Assembly (NCBI GenBank): GCA_036346395.1
Contig: CM070602.1
Span: forward strand, 19,043,098-19,107,097
Source: Hsuehochloa calcarea
Taxonomy: Eukaryota; Streptophyta; Magnoliopsida; Poales; Poaceae
Reading direction: 5' to 3'
DNA: 64,000 nt
Shown here: positions 1 to 11,213 of the stretch, piece after piece
Position numbering within the stretch: position 1 is the stretch's first letter
Layout: the number at the start of each line of letters is the position of its first letter
Notes under the pieces: generated by a model
What the model was told of the DNA's origin: nothing
What the model saw: only the letters and a program-made list of their open reading frames with translations
Databases searched by the model: none
Position numbers and translations under genes: made by a program

Positions 1-1297
1 GAACACGCATTTTGGTTGAGTAAAACAAAAGTTATGAATTTAGTAAGACCGCTGTTCCGAAGCGGACAGACCGACTTTCTGGGCTAAAAACGGAGGGTTA
101 GATGATTTAATTAGAAGTCTTCGTAATCTAAGAAAATGTGGAGAATTTTATAAAGAATCCAGAATGGGGTGGTTTGTGGCGATCGGACTTTCGAGTCAAA
201 AGTTACGTTCGTTTTAGTACTAAGACAGCTATGGGTAACTATTCGGTACCGGCGTAACGTGGTATATTTGGGGACGTGTAGGAGCGATGTCGATTGATTG
301 TTGTTCTTATGATGTTGTAGCTTGTATTGAAATTTGTGTATTTAATATAGGAGAGGCCTCGTACTTGTTGCTATCTTCGAGCCAAATCGTGCGTCGCAAC
401 TAGTAAAGGCAAGTGCATGGTAGACAGCGATCATTGATCGATCACTGTTTTCTTTATCTTCTATTACCATTATTGTTGTGCTTTTATTCTGTTTAACTGC
501 AAACAAATAATTGGTATGTTTATATCTTTGTTGACAAGCATGATGAAAAGTTGGATATGATGTTTATGATGGAGTTTGCATGTTTGCATTCATAAGCATC
601 TTTGCATAAGAGAAGGTGATCATTATTGATCACAACTCCACGGGAGTGGAGGAGGTCCCCGATCCTTGAGGAGGAACGGGCTTGAGAGTGAATGTTGTCG
701 CGAGCATTCACTCACGCTATGCCGGTATACGCGAAAGAAGTGCATGTGGACATGTAGATTAGACTTGCATTGATACATGAGATTAATGAATGTGAATCAA
801 ATAGAAGTACCTGTGATGATAATGAAGTTATTGATTGCTGTTGATTTATTATTGTTCGTTGTTTATGGATGTGTTTGCTGAGTCGTGGACTCACCCTTGC
901 TCTATTGTTGTCTTTAGGTGATCTTCGAGGATGACGTAACTGAGAGCGAGTAGAGCACATGGACAATACATGATCATTGCCATAAGAATCTTTTCATTTA
1001 CAATTGGTTTATACTTGGACATGTTAGAGGTTGAATAAAGTTTAGGAAAATGTTTGGACTAGACTATTTGCTTTATTAATTTAGATTCATTGGTTGATGC
1101 TATTTTGGATTATTTACCTAGTTTGATTCCACTTGATTAATTATTATCGTTTGAACCATAATTATGCATGTTCTTTTGTGGTCCATTGATATGATTATCG
1201 TTGTTTCCTTGTTGTAATTTTATAGTGTGTCGATAATTGTTAATTGAAATGGTAGTGTGGTGGCATTCTAGGCTCAGTGTTGGGCTGGGGTGTTACA
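1..1297 (+). repeat. A1 5' LTR, 3' portion
   Basis: This is directly repeated at 18187-19482 and more distantly at 24120-25442, 38215-39516 and 44752-46057. It ends in TGTTACA, followed at once by the Met primer site. A perfect 9 bp stem with a 10-base loop (686-713) is kept in all five LTR copies. Open reading frames here are short and not shared between copies, so none is called as a gene. Confidence 0.9.
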
Positions 1298-1299
1298 GT

Positions 1300-1311
1300 T
1301 GGTATCAGAGC
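1300..1311 (+). other. A1 primer-binding site (initiator Met tRNA)
   Basis: TGGTATCAGAGC, three bases after the LTR end, matches the 3' end of plant initiator tRNA-Met and marks where minus-strand DNA synthesis would start. The equivalent positions in A2 (near 39518) and A3 (near 25446) read TAGTATCGAGC-like, a change that would ruin priming or that reflects consensus error. Confidence 0.9.
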
Positions 1312-1559
1312 GGGCTTTAGGTCCGTGGTGAATAGATTAACAACATAGGCAAACTAAAATTGTTAAAATTTATTTTAGTTTTAGTAAATCAACTAAAATT
1401 TGCTAATGGTTATCTAACCTAAAATTTGACACACTAGTGCACAGTAGGTTAGAGAGAGGTACGAGCATAGTTTTTACGCTTCCGTTATGTTGTTTATTGA
1501 TGTATGACTTGATTTTGACCTTTGAACTTATTATATAATGTTGATTGTGATTGATAGCT

Positions 1560-1720
1560 ATGTCGAGGATAGATGGCGTGGTCGTGGTGGCCCACGATGC
1601 GTGGAGGTCGGGGCATGGGCGTGGTTACGTGGGGCCCCTCTGAGGCGATTGAGATCGTGGTTGTGTACAGGTTTTACCGGGTTACACCACCATTCGTGGT
1701 ATGGGAATAGAGAGGTAGCT
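1560..1720 (+). pseudogene. A1 remnant of gag start
   Basis: An ATG at 1560 opens an Arg/Gly-rich stretch that parallels the gag start of A3 at 25705. Similarity is lost within about 150 bases and no Gag core follows. A2 has the same remnant near 39777. I infer that a gag-pol deletion made this family and left the packaging and leader sequences plus the first codons. It is not expected to make a working protein. Confidence 0.5.
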
Positions 1721-2495
1721 ACTTTGATTACAGATAGTTATAGGTATTGTGTGTGAGTTTCTTTATAAAAGTTGTTCTCTTCCTTGAGCTTGAATTTTGG
1801 GCAATTACGGTTATGGTTGCGGTTGATGAATTTTCCTTGAGATAGTGTTTACAATACAATGGTGATATTTCATTGGTCTCCTTTGGTTCCATAAAGCCAT
1901 TACTTGTTCTCATGATTTGTTGATCTATTGTTGCTTTGTGTGAACATCGGTTAAAGAAGATTGATCTTTTCGTGGGAGTTCCGCCCTTCCTATTGGAAAA
2001 TATGACTTATTTATTCACTTGGTATTACGGATCTTGAAAGTTTTCTATTGCAAGTTCTTTAACATGTGAAAACTTTGGCTTTATGTATTTCTTTTGGATT
2101 ATTTAGTCTTTGAAGTTTAATGCACTGTTTTTTCACGAAAGAGTTAAAATCCTTTTGTGTTGACTTGTTATGTTTAAGCTAGAGGTGGTAAACATAGAAG
2201 TTCATTGATAAGGTATGAGTATCAGGTCGGATCTGTAGCGTGATGCATGATTGGTCTTAACCCAAATCCTTAGAATTGAACTTGATTAATTTGATATTGT
2301 CATAGAGTAATTACGAGTTGAGTAGTGACTAAGAGTATGTCCATACCTAATTGGAGTCATAAGAGTTATTAAGAAGTATGGAACGTTGATGAACTGGCTT
2401 GGACATTAAAATTGATTAGTTTGTTGAATTTATTGGATTTGGTACCAATGGATTAATCTAATTGTGTGTAAAGGGAAACTTGAGGAGATGCTAGG
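1721..2495 (+). other. A1 internal non-coding DNA, first part, ending in target duplication
   Basis: This is AT-rich DNA without a convincing frame, closely matched by A2 at about 39930-40715. The final five bases (2491-2495, CTAGG) are the target duplication of element N and recur at 14276-14280. Confidence 0.75.
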
Positions 2496-5400
2496 TGTCG
2501 GGACCCAAATATGCAAATCTGGACCCTCTGTGTATTCTGCACTAGTCCAGGATCACGCTAGTGCACACAGTGTCAACATTGATGAAATATCACATCCATA
2601 CAACGAATATAAGAATAAGCGAGTACTTTTGAATAATAAATAAGCTGTTGGGACCTTACGGTGAGTTTACATTTATTAAGCCATGCAAGGTGACAATAAA
2701 GAAATAAAGCTGCGTGAAGCGAAATAAACTCGGTGGCTCCCATCAATTTACCACGAACAACCGATGGGATCAAAACTCTAACGTTCAACCTTCGTAGAAC
2801 TCTTCTTCAAAAGCGGTGACGACTCCTCCATACATTGATTTGTTTAGCAAGAGTGAGTACACACCGTACTGCATAAGTCATACCACGAATGCATTTATAC
2901 ATGATGGCTTATTCCAAAGAAATGGCTTCGTGGTTATTTTGCGAAAATGCAACATTTGCAATTGAATACAAATAATAGATTGAAAGCGTAATTCAAAACA
3001 AATAGACAATAATAAGTTAACAATTGATTTCACAAAAGACACACAGTCTAATCAAGTTCTTTCACACAGCTGAACAAGTTATCTCACACAGCTGACCATT
3101 CCCAATTGTTTTATGAAAATCTACCCCTCGTGTGAAATTCCGAGCATGTCCATAGCAGAGGACGCGGCTATTCGAATAGATTGGTTTAAACACTCTGCAG
3201 AGGCTGTACACTTTACCCACACGATGAAACCAACCGGATCGAGTTGATCACAACAAAACCTTTCGAGACTTCATCTCAAACAATGACACTCTGGTGTGCT
3301 TTCTCTGCCGTCAATTTGTACACACAACCCTTGGAGCGACACACACCATTGGACGGGGATCGTGACCGAACCGTCCCGCGATGTGACCCAAACACAGCGG
3401 TACACACCTCCAGCCATCACACAGTTTAAATACAGCCTGAGTTGTCAATGTCAAGACTCCATAACTTACTAAGTCAGGCCCAGCCCATACTAGGCATGTG
3501 GTCGTACAGTAAGGCCCAGTTCAATAGCGCACAAAGTTAAGTCCTTAATTGACCAAGGCAAGACTTCCAGTTTTAACCCAAATCACAAAGTTTAATAAGC
3601 ACACAGCTCCACCATTCACACAGAATCCACCACTTGCCTCGGTCTAAATCTTTTCCCACCCTGTTGATTAAGTGCAACACATGCCATCAACGAGTAATAG
3701 CACCACAGACACACAGATTCATCACACAGTTTCATAATCACTTAGTCAAGTTTATAATTGCAACTCTCACATGAAATGATGACTCGTGGCATGGCTAAGC
3801 AGTCTAATCGTATCTAACCAACCCACGTTGGTGCTACGATAATACCAACTAATAATTAATCAACCTAGGGTGACAAAAGATCATGGCATACAATAGACAA
3901 GGTGGCATAACAATTTGGATTTAATAACTACACCCAAAAGCATTTAAATATATCCTTGAAATAGAATGCAATACATTGAAACAAAGTATTTTGAAAACTG
4001 GGTTCAAAATGATCAAAGGTATAACTTGCCTTGGAATAGATCTAGATATTGGTCTTGGTCTTGAGGTGCTCCTTCTTACGCAAAATTCCCAAAGTATCGG
4101 CGTCTACTACATGAAGCGAGACAAAAGAAACAAAACAAATAAATAACAGAGGCAAAACAAACTCCAAAAATTAAATAAAATTCATAAATAAATAGATCTG
4201 AATTTTATATGAATTTACAAATTTGAATGGGCTCAATCGGAGTTCGGATGCAAAAGATATGGGCTTTGGAAGATTGGAAAAATCAATTAAACCCTAAATT
4301 GGATTTTCTCGAATTTCCCGAATTAATTTTATAAAGGAAAATCGAATTATTGCGCAATGCTTGCGTCAGCCGAGAAAAAGAAAATAATTAAAATCCGTAC
4401 TGACAGGTGGGCCCCACCTGTCAACCTCTCGGCTCACGGTGGACCAAATCCACCGAGCCGAGGGTGAGGGGGTGGCGGTGGACAACGCCACGCGGCGGTG
4501 ACGCGAACTGCGCAGCGCCACCTCGGTGGCCTTGGCGGTGTGGGTGTTGACACAGGCTGCCACGTCGTGAGAAGGAACGAGGGAGGCGCGTAGAGAGGCT
4601 TGCCGGCGGCGGCGGCGGCGAGCAATGGTGAGTCGGCGAAGCGCACCAAAGCAGGTCGCCAAGAGGAAGGCGATGCTACTAGAGGTGGCGGCGGGCGCGG
4701 GTGGCACGAACTCACGGCGGCGATGAAGGAGGCGGCGGCGAGCGCGTTGTCGGACGGCGGCAACAGCAGTGAAGGAGGCGCTCGGGCGGCGGCGGTGGCG
4801 AGATGAAGCCGTGTTATTGCGCTTTCGGGGCGGTGGTTACAGCCAGCGAGCTCTGGAGCGGCGGAAGGCGGTGGTAGCGAGTTGCGGCCGGCGGCGGTCT
4901 TAGGCAATGCCGCGCAATGCGAGGCGAGGCGGGGCGGCGACTTCGGGGTTACGGAGGAGAGAGGCGAAGAGATTGGGTGCTCGGGGCTTTTTATAGCCGA
5001 GGGCGCGAAGTCCCGGCGAAGCAGCGCCCGCGCGAAGAAGGAAGCGGCGCGGAGAGATCGGGGCGAAAACGGCCAGCTGGCGTCGGCGGAGTCCACCGTC
5101 AGCGAGCAGCGAGCGCGGCGTGGCGGCAGCGGCCGGCGATGGAGATCTGCGGTGAAAGCAAGCGAGCGAAGCGCGCGATCGGTGCGTCGCGATCGCGAAG
5201 GACAGCGGCGGTGATCAAGGCGCAAAGGCGGGAATGAGGCTGCGGAGTGGGCGGCGATGGAATAGTCTTTGGGCTTGACCCGATCTTTATTCGAAGATTT
5301 TCTTTGATTTTTCTTTTAAATAAATCCGAGAAAATGTAAATAGCAATTAGAAAATAGCAAATGACTTTGGAAAAATTCGAGAAAATTCTATAAAATATAT

Positions 5401-5586
5401 CCAAGCATATAGAATCTAAATAAAATAGCTCGACAATTGTTGATGTTGGGATTAAGCACATTAAATCAATTTGTCCTTAAAGTCCATATTAAGCTTTTTA
5501 ATTTAATATTCAAATAAATCCAAATGATGAATTTTCTTGCTACCATTATTTAAAAGATTTTAAAGCTCGAAAATTGGGATGTTACA
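2496..5586 (-). repeat. N left LTR (3' LTR of the minus-strand element)
   Basis: This is a direct repeat of 11214-14275. The outer part is AT-rich; about 4400-5250 is strongly GC-rich with long chance frames on both strands. Those frames are broken differently in the other LTR, so I treat them as non-coding. Differences between the two LTRs cluster at CAG and CTG sites. Confidence 0.93.
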
Positions 5587-5604
5587 AACCTCCCCCTTAA
5601 GCGA
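5587..5604 (-). other. N polypurine tract
   Basis: Read on the minus strand, the DNA just inside the left LTR is AAGGGGGAGG followed by the LTR start. This is the expected plus-strand primer for a minus-strand element and confirms orientation. Confidence 0.8.
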
Positions 5605-5629
5605 ATCTCGTCCCCTGGATTAGGCTAGC

Positions 5630-8610
5630 TAGAGAAAAGGCTAGGGAACTCGGCTTTTAACTCTTCTTCACGTTCCCACGTTGCTTCTCCTTACAGTGGT
5701 TACTCCTTTGGACTTTGCGCAAGCGAGCAGTCTTGCTTACAGTGCGGCGCTCTGCGACATCCAAAATCTTGACAGTGCTCTTTGTATGTGAGATCTTCCT
5801 TGATTCAATTGACTCCAGCGAGTGCGCTCTTCACACACGAAGACACTTCTTGGTGAGAGACATGAAAGACATCATGCACTCCTGCTACTTGTTGTGGTAG
5901 CTCAAGCTGATGCGCAACTTCTCCACGGCGTTCCAAAACCTTGAATGGACCCACATACCTTGGAGCAAGCTTCCCTTTGGTGTGGAATCTCTTAACACCT
6001 CTGGCGGAGTAACTCGAAGATAGACAAAATCCTCGGTTCAAAGGCGAGGTCACGGCGACGATTATCGGCATAACTCTTTTGCCTAGGTGGGCTATCTTTA
6101 ACCTCTCTCGATCATAGCAACTTGTTCTTGACTTCTGAATAATATCGGCCCGAACACTACGTTCAGTTGTCTCGACCAATTTAATGGAGTTCTGAGCACG
6201 ACCATACAAAGCTTCAAATGGTGACATCTGCAAAGCGGCTTGATAAGCTGTTGTTGTACGAGAATTGGCATACGGTAAACTCTTATCCCAAGCGGTAGCA
6301 TTAGCTAAGGCACGGGCTCTTAACATATCTTCTAATATCTGGTTGACTCTTTGATCATCCATCATGCATGGATGATAAGCGATCTTGAAATTGAGATGAG
6401 TTCGGGGGCTTCATGTAGACTCTGCGAAGCGAGAGGTGAATTGAGATCCTCGATCGACACTATCTTCTTAGGCACACCGTGCGGTGACAATTTTGACATA
6501 TACAATTCCATGGCGGTCTCACGAGTAAGTGGTTTTGGTGGCAAGAAATGGGCAACCTTAGTCAAGCGATCCACTATTACCCAAATCGAATCATAACTGA
6601 TTGAGTCTTGGGTAATCCGTAATAAAATCCATCCGATCTCTTCCACTTCCATTCGGTATCTTGATGGTTGTAGCAATCCTGCTGGTCTCGATGTTCGGCT
6701 TTTACTTTCGACACCGTCGCATAAGGCAACGAACTCTGCGGCGTCTCGCTTTAAGTTTGGCCACCAAAACTTATTCTTAACATCTGATACATCTTAGTAC
6801 TTCGGGGTGAATTGAATACTTTGAGTCATGGGCTTCCTTGAATCACCGTCTTAAACCATCAATATCCGGTACAGAATCGTCTATTGATCCACAGTATATC
6901 CCGATCATCCACGGTGAAGTCTTTAAATTTTCCTTCGACACCTTCTTCTTGAGATCGACAAACTCGAGAATCCTTAGGTTGAGCTTCACGAATCTGTTTC
7001 TCCAAAGTAGTTGTGCTTCCAAATTGGCCACAAATCCTTAGGAACAACTTCTAGTTGTAGCTTACGAATTCCTCACGAAGTTACGAACACAACTCTTTTG
7101 CTTCGAGCATTGCGGTAGCTCTTACGACTCGGTGCATCTGCAACTACATTAGCCTTACCGGGATGGTAATGGATTCCAAGATTATAATCCTTTATTAATT
7201 CCAACCATCTTCTCTGTCTCATGTTCAAATCGGTGAGTGAATATGTACTTGGGCTCTTATGATGCATGTAGACTTCACGGCGATTCTGGAGATGAGATAA
7301 TGTCGCCAAATCTTCAAGGCATGCACTCGGCGACTAAATTCCAAATCATGGGTAGGATAATTCTCTTCATGAGGCCTTAATTGCCTTGGCGCATAAGCGT
7401 GACTCTTCCTTCTTGCATAAGGACACATCCTAATCCTTGATGCGAAGCATCACGGTGAATATCAAAATCCTTACTAATATCAAGCAAAACTAGCATTGAA
7501 ATGAAGTCAAGCGCTTCTTCAATTCTTGAAAACTCTCTTCACAAGTGAGGGTCCAAATGTACTTCTTCTCTTTCTTCAATAATTGCGTAAGAGGCTTAGC
7601 AATTGTTGAGAACCCTTCAATGAAGCAGCGATAATATCCTGCCATTCCCAGAAACTACAATTTGAGTAACCGTCTTGGGCTGCTCCCAATTCATTCTGAT
7701 TTAACCTTTAAAGGGTCAATGCTACTCCTTGGTTTGTCATCACATGACCAGAAATCAACTTTCTTCTTCAAAAGTCACACTTGCTAAACTTGGCATACGG
7801 TGATGTTCTCTGAGCTTCTCTAGGATTAATCTCAAATGTCTGTATGTTCTTCTTGACTTTGAGTATACCAAAATATCATCAATGAATACTACCACGAACT
7901 TATCCAAATATTCCATGAATACTTTGTTCATCATGTTCATGAAATAGGCGGGGGCATTAGTCAATCCAAAGACATGACTAAAAACTCATAATGTCCATAC
8001 CGGGTTGAGAAAGCGGTCTTTGGTACATCCTTAGGACAAATCTTCAAGCGATGATAACTTTGATCGTAGATCGATCTTGGAGAATACTCGGCTCCTTTCA
8101 TGCAGTCGAACAAATCATCAATTACGGGCAATGGGTACTTATTCTTGATGGTGACCGTTGAGAGAGCGATAATCGATACACATTCTCATTCTTCCATCTT
8201 TCTCTTGACGAACAAAGCGGTGCTCCCCATGGCGGCGAACTAGGTCTTACAAAACATTTCTCCAGATGGTTCTTCTATCTGCTTCTTCATTTCCACAAGT
8301 TCATCATTGGCATCCGATAGGGTCTCTTGAAATTGGTCTTTTTCACGGCACTAGATCGATAACAAACTCAATGTCACGGTCGGTGGCATTCTGGTAACTC
8401 TTAAAATACGTGCGGATAATCTTTTACTACGGTACATCTTCCAAAGCTGTCTTGGTATTGACTACCAAATGTCCATCACGTCTTGAGGTGGCTAGAAATT
8501 CTACTTTCTTTCTGTGGTATCCTCAATTGTCACGGCTCTTGACCACAATCTAGCCTTGCTTTATGTTTGGATAACCAATCCATACCAAGGATGACATCTA
8601 TGGTGCAGTG
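5630..8610 (-). pseudogene. N pol: protease end, reverse transcriptase, RNase H, integrase, chromodomain-like tail
   Basis: Order on the minus strand: the end of the protease with ILGMDWLSKH near 8610-8550; reverse transcriptase from a KDGRMRMCIDYRSLN-like motif near 8200 to the catalytic FIDD box inside 7755-7964; RNase H C-terminal motif YHPGKANVVADA inside 7073-7309; integrase core end and GPF-type C-terminal domain inside 5805-6676; and a tail rich in Glu and Lys near 5640. These are standard Ty3/gypsy Pol domains for copying RNA and integrating DNA. Frameshifts and stops split the frame into pieces of 60-190 residues, so no intact Pol can be made from the sequence as given. Some breaks may be consensus errors. 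Confidence 0.85.
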
Positions 8611-8822
8611 TCTAGAACTATTAGGTTGGCTAGAAACTCAACTCCGACTATGAGTAGCCTAGCTCCTAAACATCCAACTTTAGAACTTAGCTCTGCTCGG
8701 TATTGGACTAACAGTATGCTTAAGATGCATAACTTCCAATTTGTTCTTAGTTGCAAAAATTCGAAACAAGCGAATCGAAGCTCGAATCAAGCAGGCGAGT
8801 CAGTCTTGAATTTACTAGGAAC

Positions 8823-9883
8823 TTACCCGATTACAGCGTCGGTGCGTCTTGGGCTCCTTCTAGAGTGGCGTGGTTGACCACGGCCTCGACCAGCGATGGC
8901 GGTGCTCCTCGGATTGACCGGTAGCTTGAAAGTTCCTTGATGGTTGCCTTGTCTGCGTCTTGGTGGTGTGTTCCCAAGGTTGAAGCGTCTTTGGGTGATA
9001 GTCCCATTCTGCGGACATCGGTTGGCGAAATGTCTGGTGACGGCGAGTAAAGCAAACTCAGGTGCGATTCGTGGGTTGCTTCTTGGATTGGGGTTGGTAG
9101 TGCGGGGTTGCGAAGTTACGAGCAAGCTGGGCGAGTCTTTGAAGTTGGTGCGGGTGGTCTGCGCGAGTCGTGGTGGAAAAGCGGCTAAGCGTGGTGGAAT
9201 CATTCTTGCCTTGGTGGGGTTGATGACTTCCTTCTGAGCCATCCTGCGCTTACGGTGATCTTCTAATTCCTTGCGCTTATCCTCAAGAACCAAAGCCTTG
9301 TTGATCAACTCTTGAAAATCGGGAAAGGTGTGGGCGATCAAGTTGACTTGAAGTCAATGTTCAATCCTTTGACGACTCTGCGAGCCTTGTCGGTGGCGAC
9401 ATCTTCTGCGACATATCGAGCAAGTTGAGAGAATTTGTTGAGGTAGTAAGTCACGACATTCCTCCTTGCTTGAGAGCGCGAATTCATCCTTCTTGGATCC
9501 ATAATTCCTTACGGTACATGATCTTGGCGGCGATTGTGAACTCTTCCCAAGTAATGTCTTGCGGCGTTCCATGCGGCGCACAAAGTTTTCCACCATTCGG
9601 CGGCAATGCCTTCCATCAGTGAGAGGTCGTGAGAACTTTTCATGATCGTTGCATTGAGTGATCAGAGTTTTCTCTCAATAACACGAAGCCAATCATCGGC
9701 TTCTCTTGGTGAGACATGTCGAGAAAAAGTTGGTGGGCGGGTCCTCATAAACTCCGCCAACTTGGATGATCCATTGTGACCATGAGCAAGCTGGGGCTCC
9801 ATTGTGATCTTGATTGTTGTTGCTCGGTTATTCATAGCTTGCATCGATTCATCATGGTGTACATCAATTGAGTGCAGTGTCAT
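8823..9883 (-). pseudogene. N gag, broken
   Basis: Minus-strand pieces 9662-9883, 9354-9596 and 8823-9341 together resemble a Gag core: RPPTFSRHVSPREADDWLR near the start, a middle helix-rich part with VLEDKRKELEDHRKRR, and a basic tail with a damaged CCHC knuckle (HFANRCPQ retained, first cysteines lost). Gag forms the particle and binds RNA. At least two frame changes are needed to follow it. It lies upstream of pol in the element's own direction. Confidence 0.75.
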
Positions 9884-11197
9884 GAATGCTCCAAATTTGC
9901 GAGCATTGAAGGTGCTTGTGGTGGAAGCTTGCTGGGGATTTGCTCCGTCCTACGATCTTTGGAGTATCGGAACCACTTGCGGCGACTTGGCGAGTCGAAC
10001 CATCTGGTGAATCTCAAGGGTTAGATAAGGTAGCAAGCACGAGATAAGTTGTAGAACTAAGCGGGGTAGGTAAAACCCAACATATTTTAAGAAAGCTCAA
10101 TGAAACTCTTATATTGATTAAGATAATAGTATGGCTTGCAACAAATGCCTAAGGGCCTTTGCGGCTCATACTTGCACACAAAAATAAGGGCGAACTTAAG
10201 CACACCAAACTACAGCCTAAAGGCGACTCAAGACATAAAGCGGCTAAGCTGAAACAACGCGAGCAGACTACTCAATCAAATAGCCTCCGCACCTTGGCGG
10301 TGCTCCGCTTTCTTGTAGACACGAAAGTGGTGGCATCCTCATAAGCTGATCCGATGTCCGGGATGGTGCAGCGAGGCGGAGTGCCTCAGTGCAGATCTCT
10401 GGTGGTGCTTACAGCTCTGCTTGCCTCTGCTGGCTCTTACAGTTCAGTAGGTCCATCGACTTTTAGGGTCTTCCTCTTGATGTCTTCTTCGTGTCGTCCA
10501 TAAAGAGTTTCTTCTAATATGGCGATCCTTTCTTGACTCTCGAAGAGTCTCATAGGTACCTCCGGCTCTGTGGCGGCTAACTCCAACGATTCTTCTGAGC
10601 GGCGGCCCAGGCGAGAGATGCAGCGGTGGCGTTGTCTTCTCCTTCGTGAGCGGAAAGCGTGCGGCAAGATCCACGTCGGAAGTGCGGGGATGATAGCGAA
10701 AAGCGTGTCACGAAGCTCTCGAGAGTAGATGTTGCAGATCCTCAGGATGGCAAGGCGTGAAGACTCCTGGATTGCTTCAATCCAAATACTCCTTCGAGCT
10801 GAGATGTTCAGTGGTTTGCTTGCCTTGGTGTTACACTGGCGTAGGCGGTCAAATGGCGGATCACTCCACGATCTCGGCCGTTCACAATCCAAGCAACGCC
10901 ACGGTACAATGGACGATCGAACCCTCCAAGTACTTGTAGCAACTTCCAAAGCTCGGCAAGTCCTCCCTTGCGCTCTCCATAACTCTGAAGACGAGGCATC
11001 TGTCAAGATGGACAAGGATATGAAAACAACTTTAAAACAGTGGGGAGAGAAAGAATTTCAGCAATAGTTGAGTCAAGAGAGACATGAGATGAGTTAAGGA
11101 GTTCAATTAATCTTGCAAGTTAATTTTGCTTTAGAAAATAGTTTGGACTCACTAAAAGCGGCCAATCTAACTAGGGTCAAGACCTACAGTCAGTATG
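9884..11197 (-). other. N leader between primer site and gag
   Basis: About 1.3 kb between the primer-binding site and the recognisable gag. Several frames of 60-190 codons occur on both strands (the longest on the minus strand at 10437-11015), but none has a motif I recognise. I regard it as untranslated leader and possible packaging region. Confidence 0.5.
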
Positions 11198-11209
11198 GCT
11201 CTGATACCA
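11198..11209 (-). other. N primer-binding site (initiator Met tRNA)
   Basis: GCTCTGATACCA on the plus strand is the reverse complement of the Met primer site and lies four bases from the right LTR. It fixes element N on the minus strand. Confidence 0.92.
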
Positions 11210-11213
11210 CCTC

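Noticed and set aside
1298..1320. tRNA gene suggested by GGTATCAGAGC
   Set aside because: It is only a short primer-binding match next to an LTR, without the rest of a tRNA. The same applies to the other Met sites in the window.
4434..5225. 263-codon minus-strand frame as a gene
   Set aside because: It lies in the GC-rich part of the N LTR, is Ala/Pro/Ser/Arg-rich, overlaps frames on the other strand, and is broken in the partner LTR (13117-13846).
10437..11015. 192-codon minus-strand frame as an extra gene of element N
   Set aside because: It has no recognisable motif, lies in the leader, and overlaps frames of similar length on the plus strand (10729-11067).
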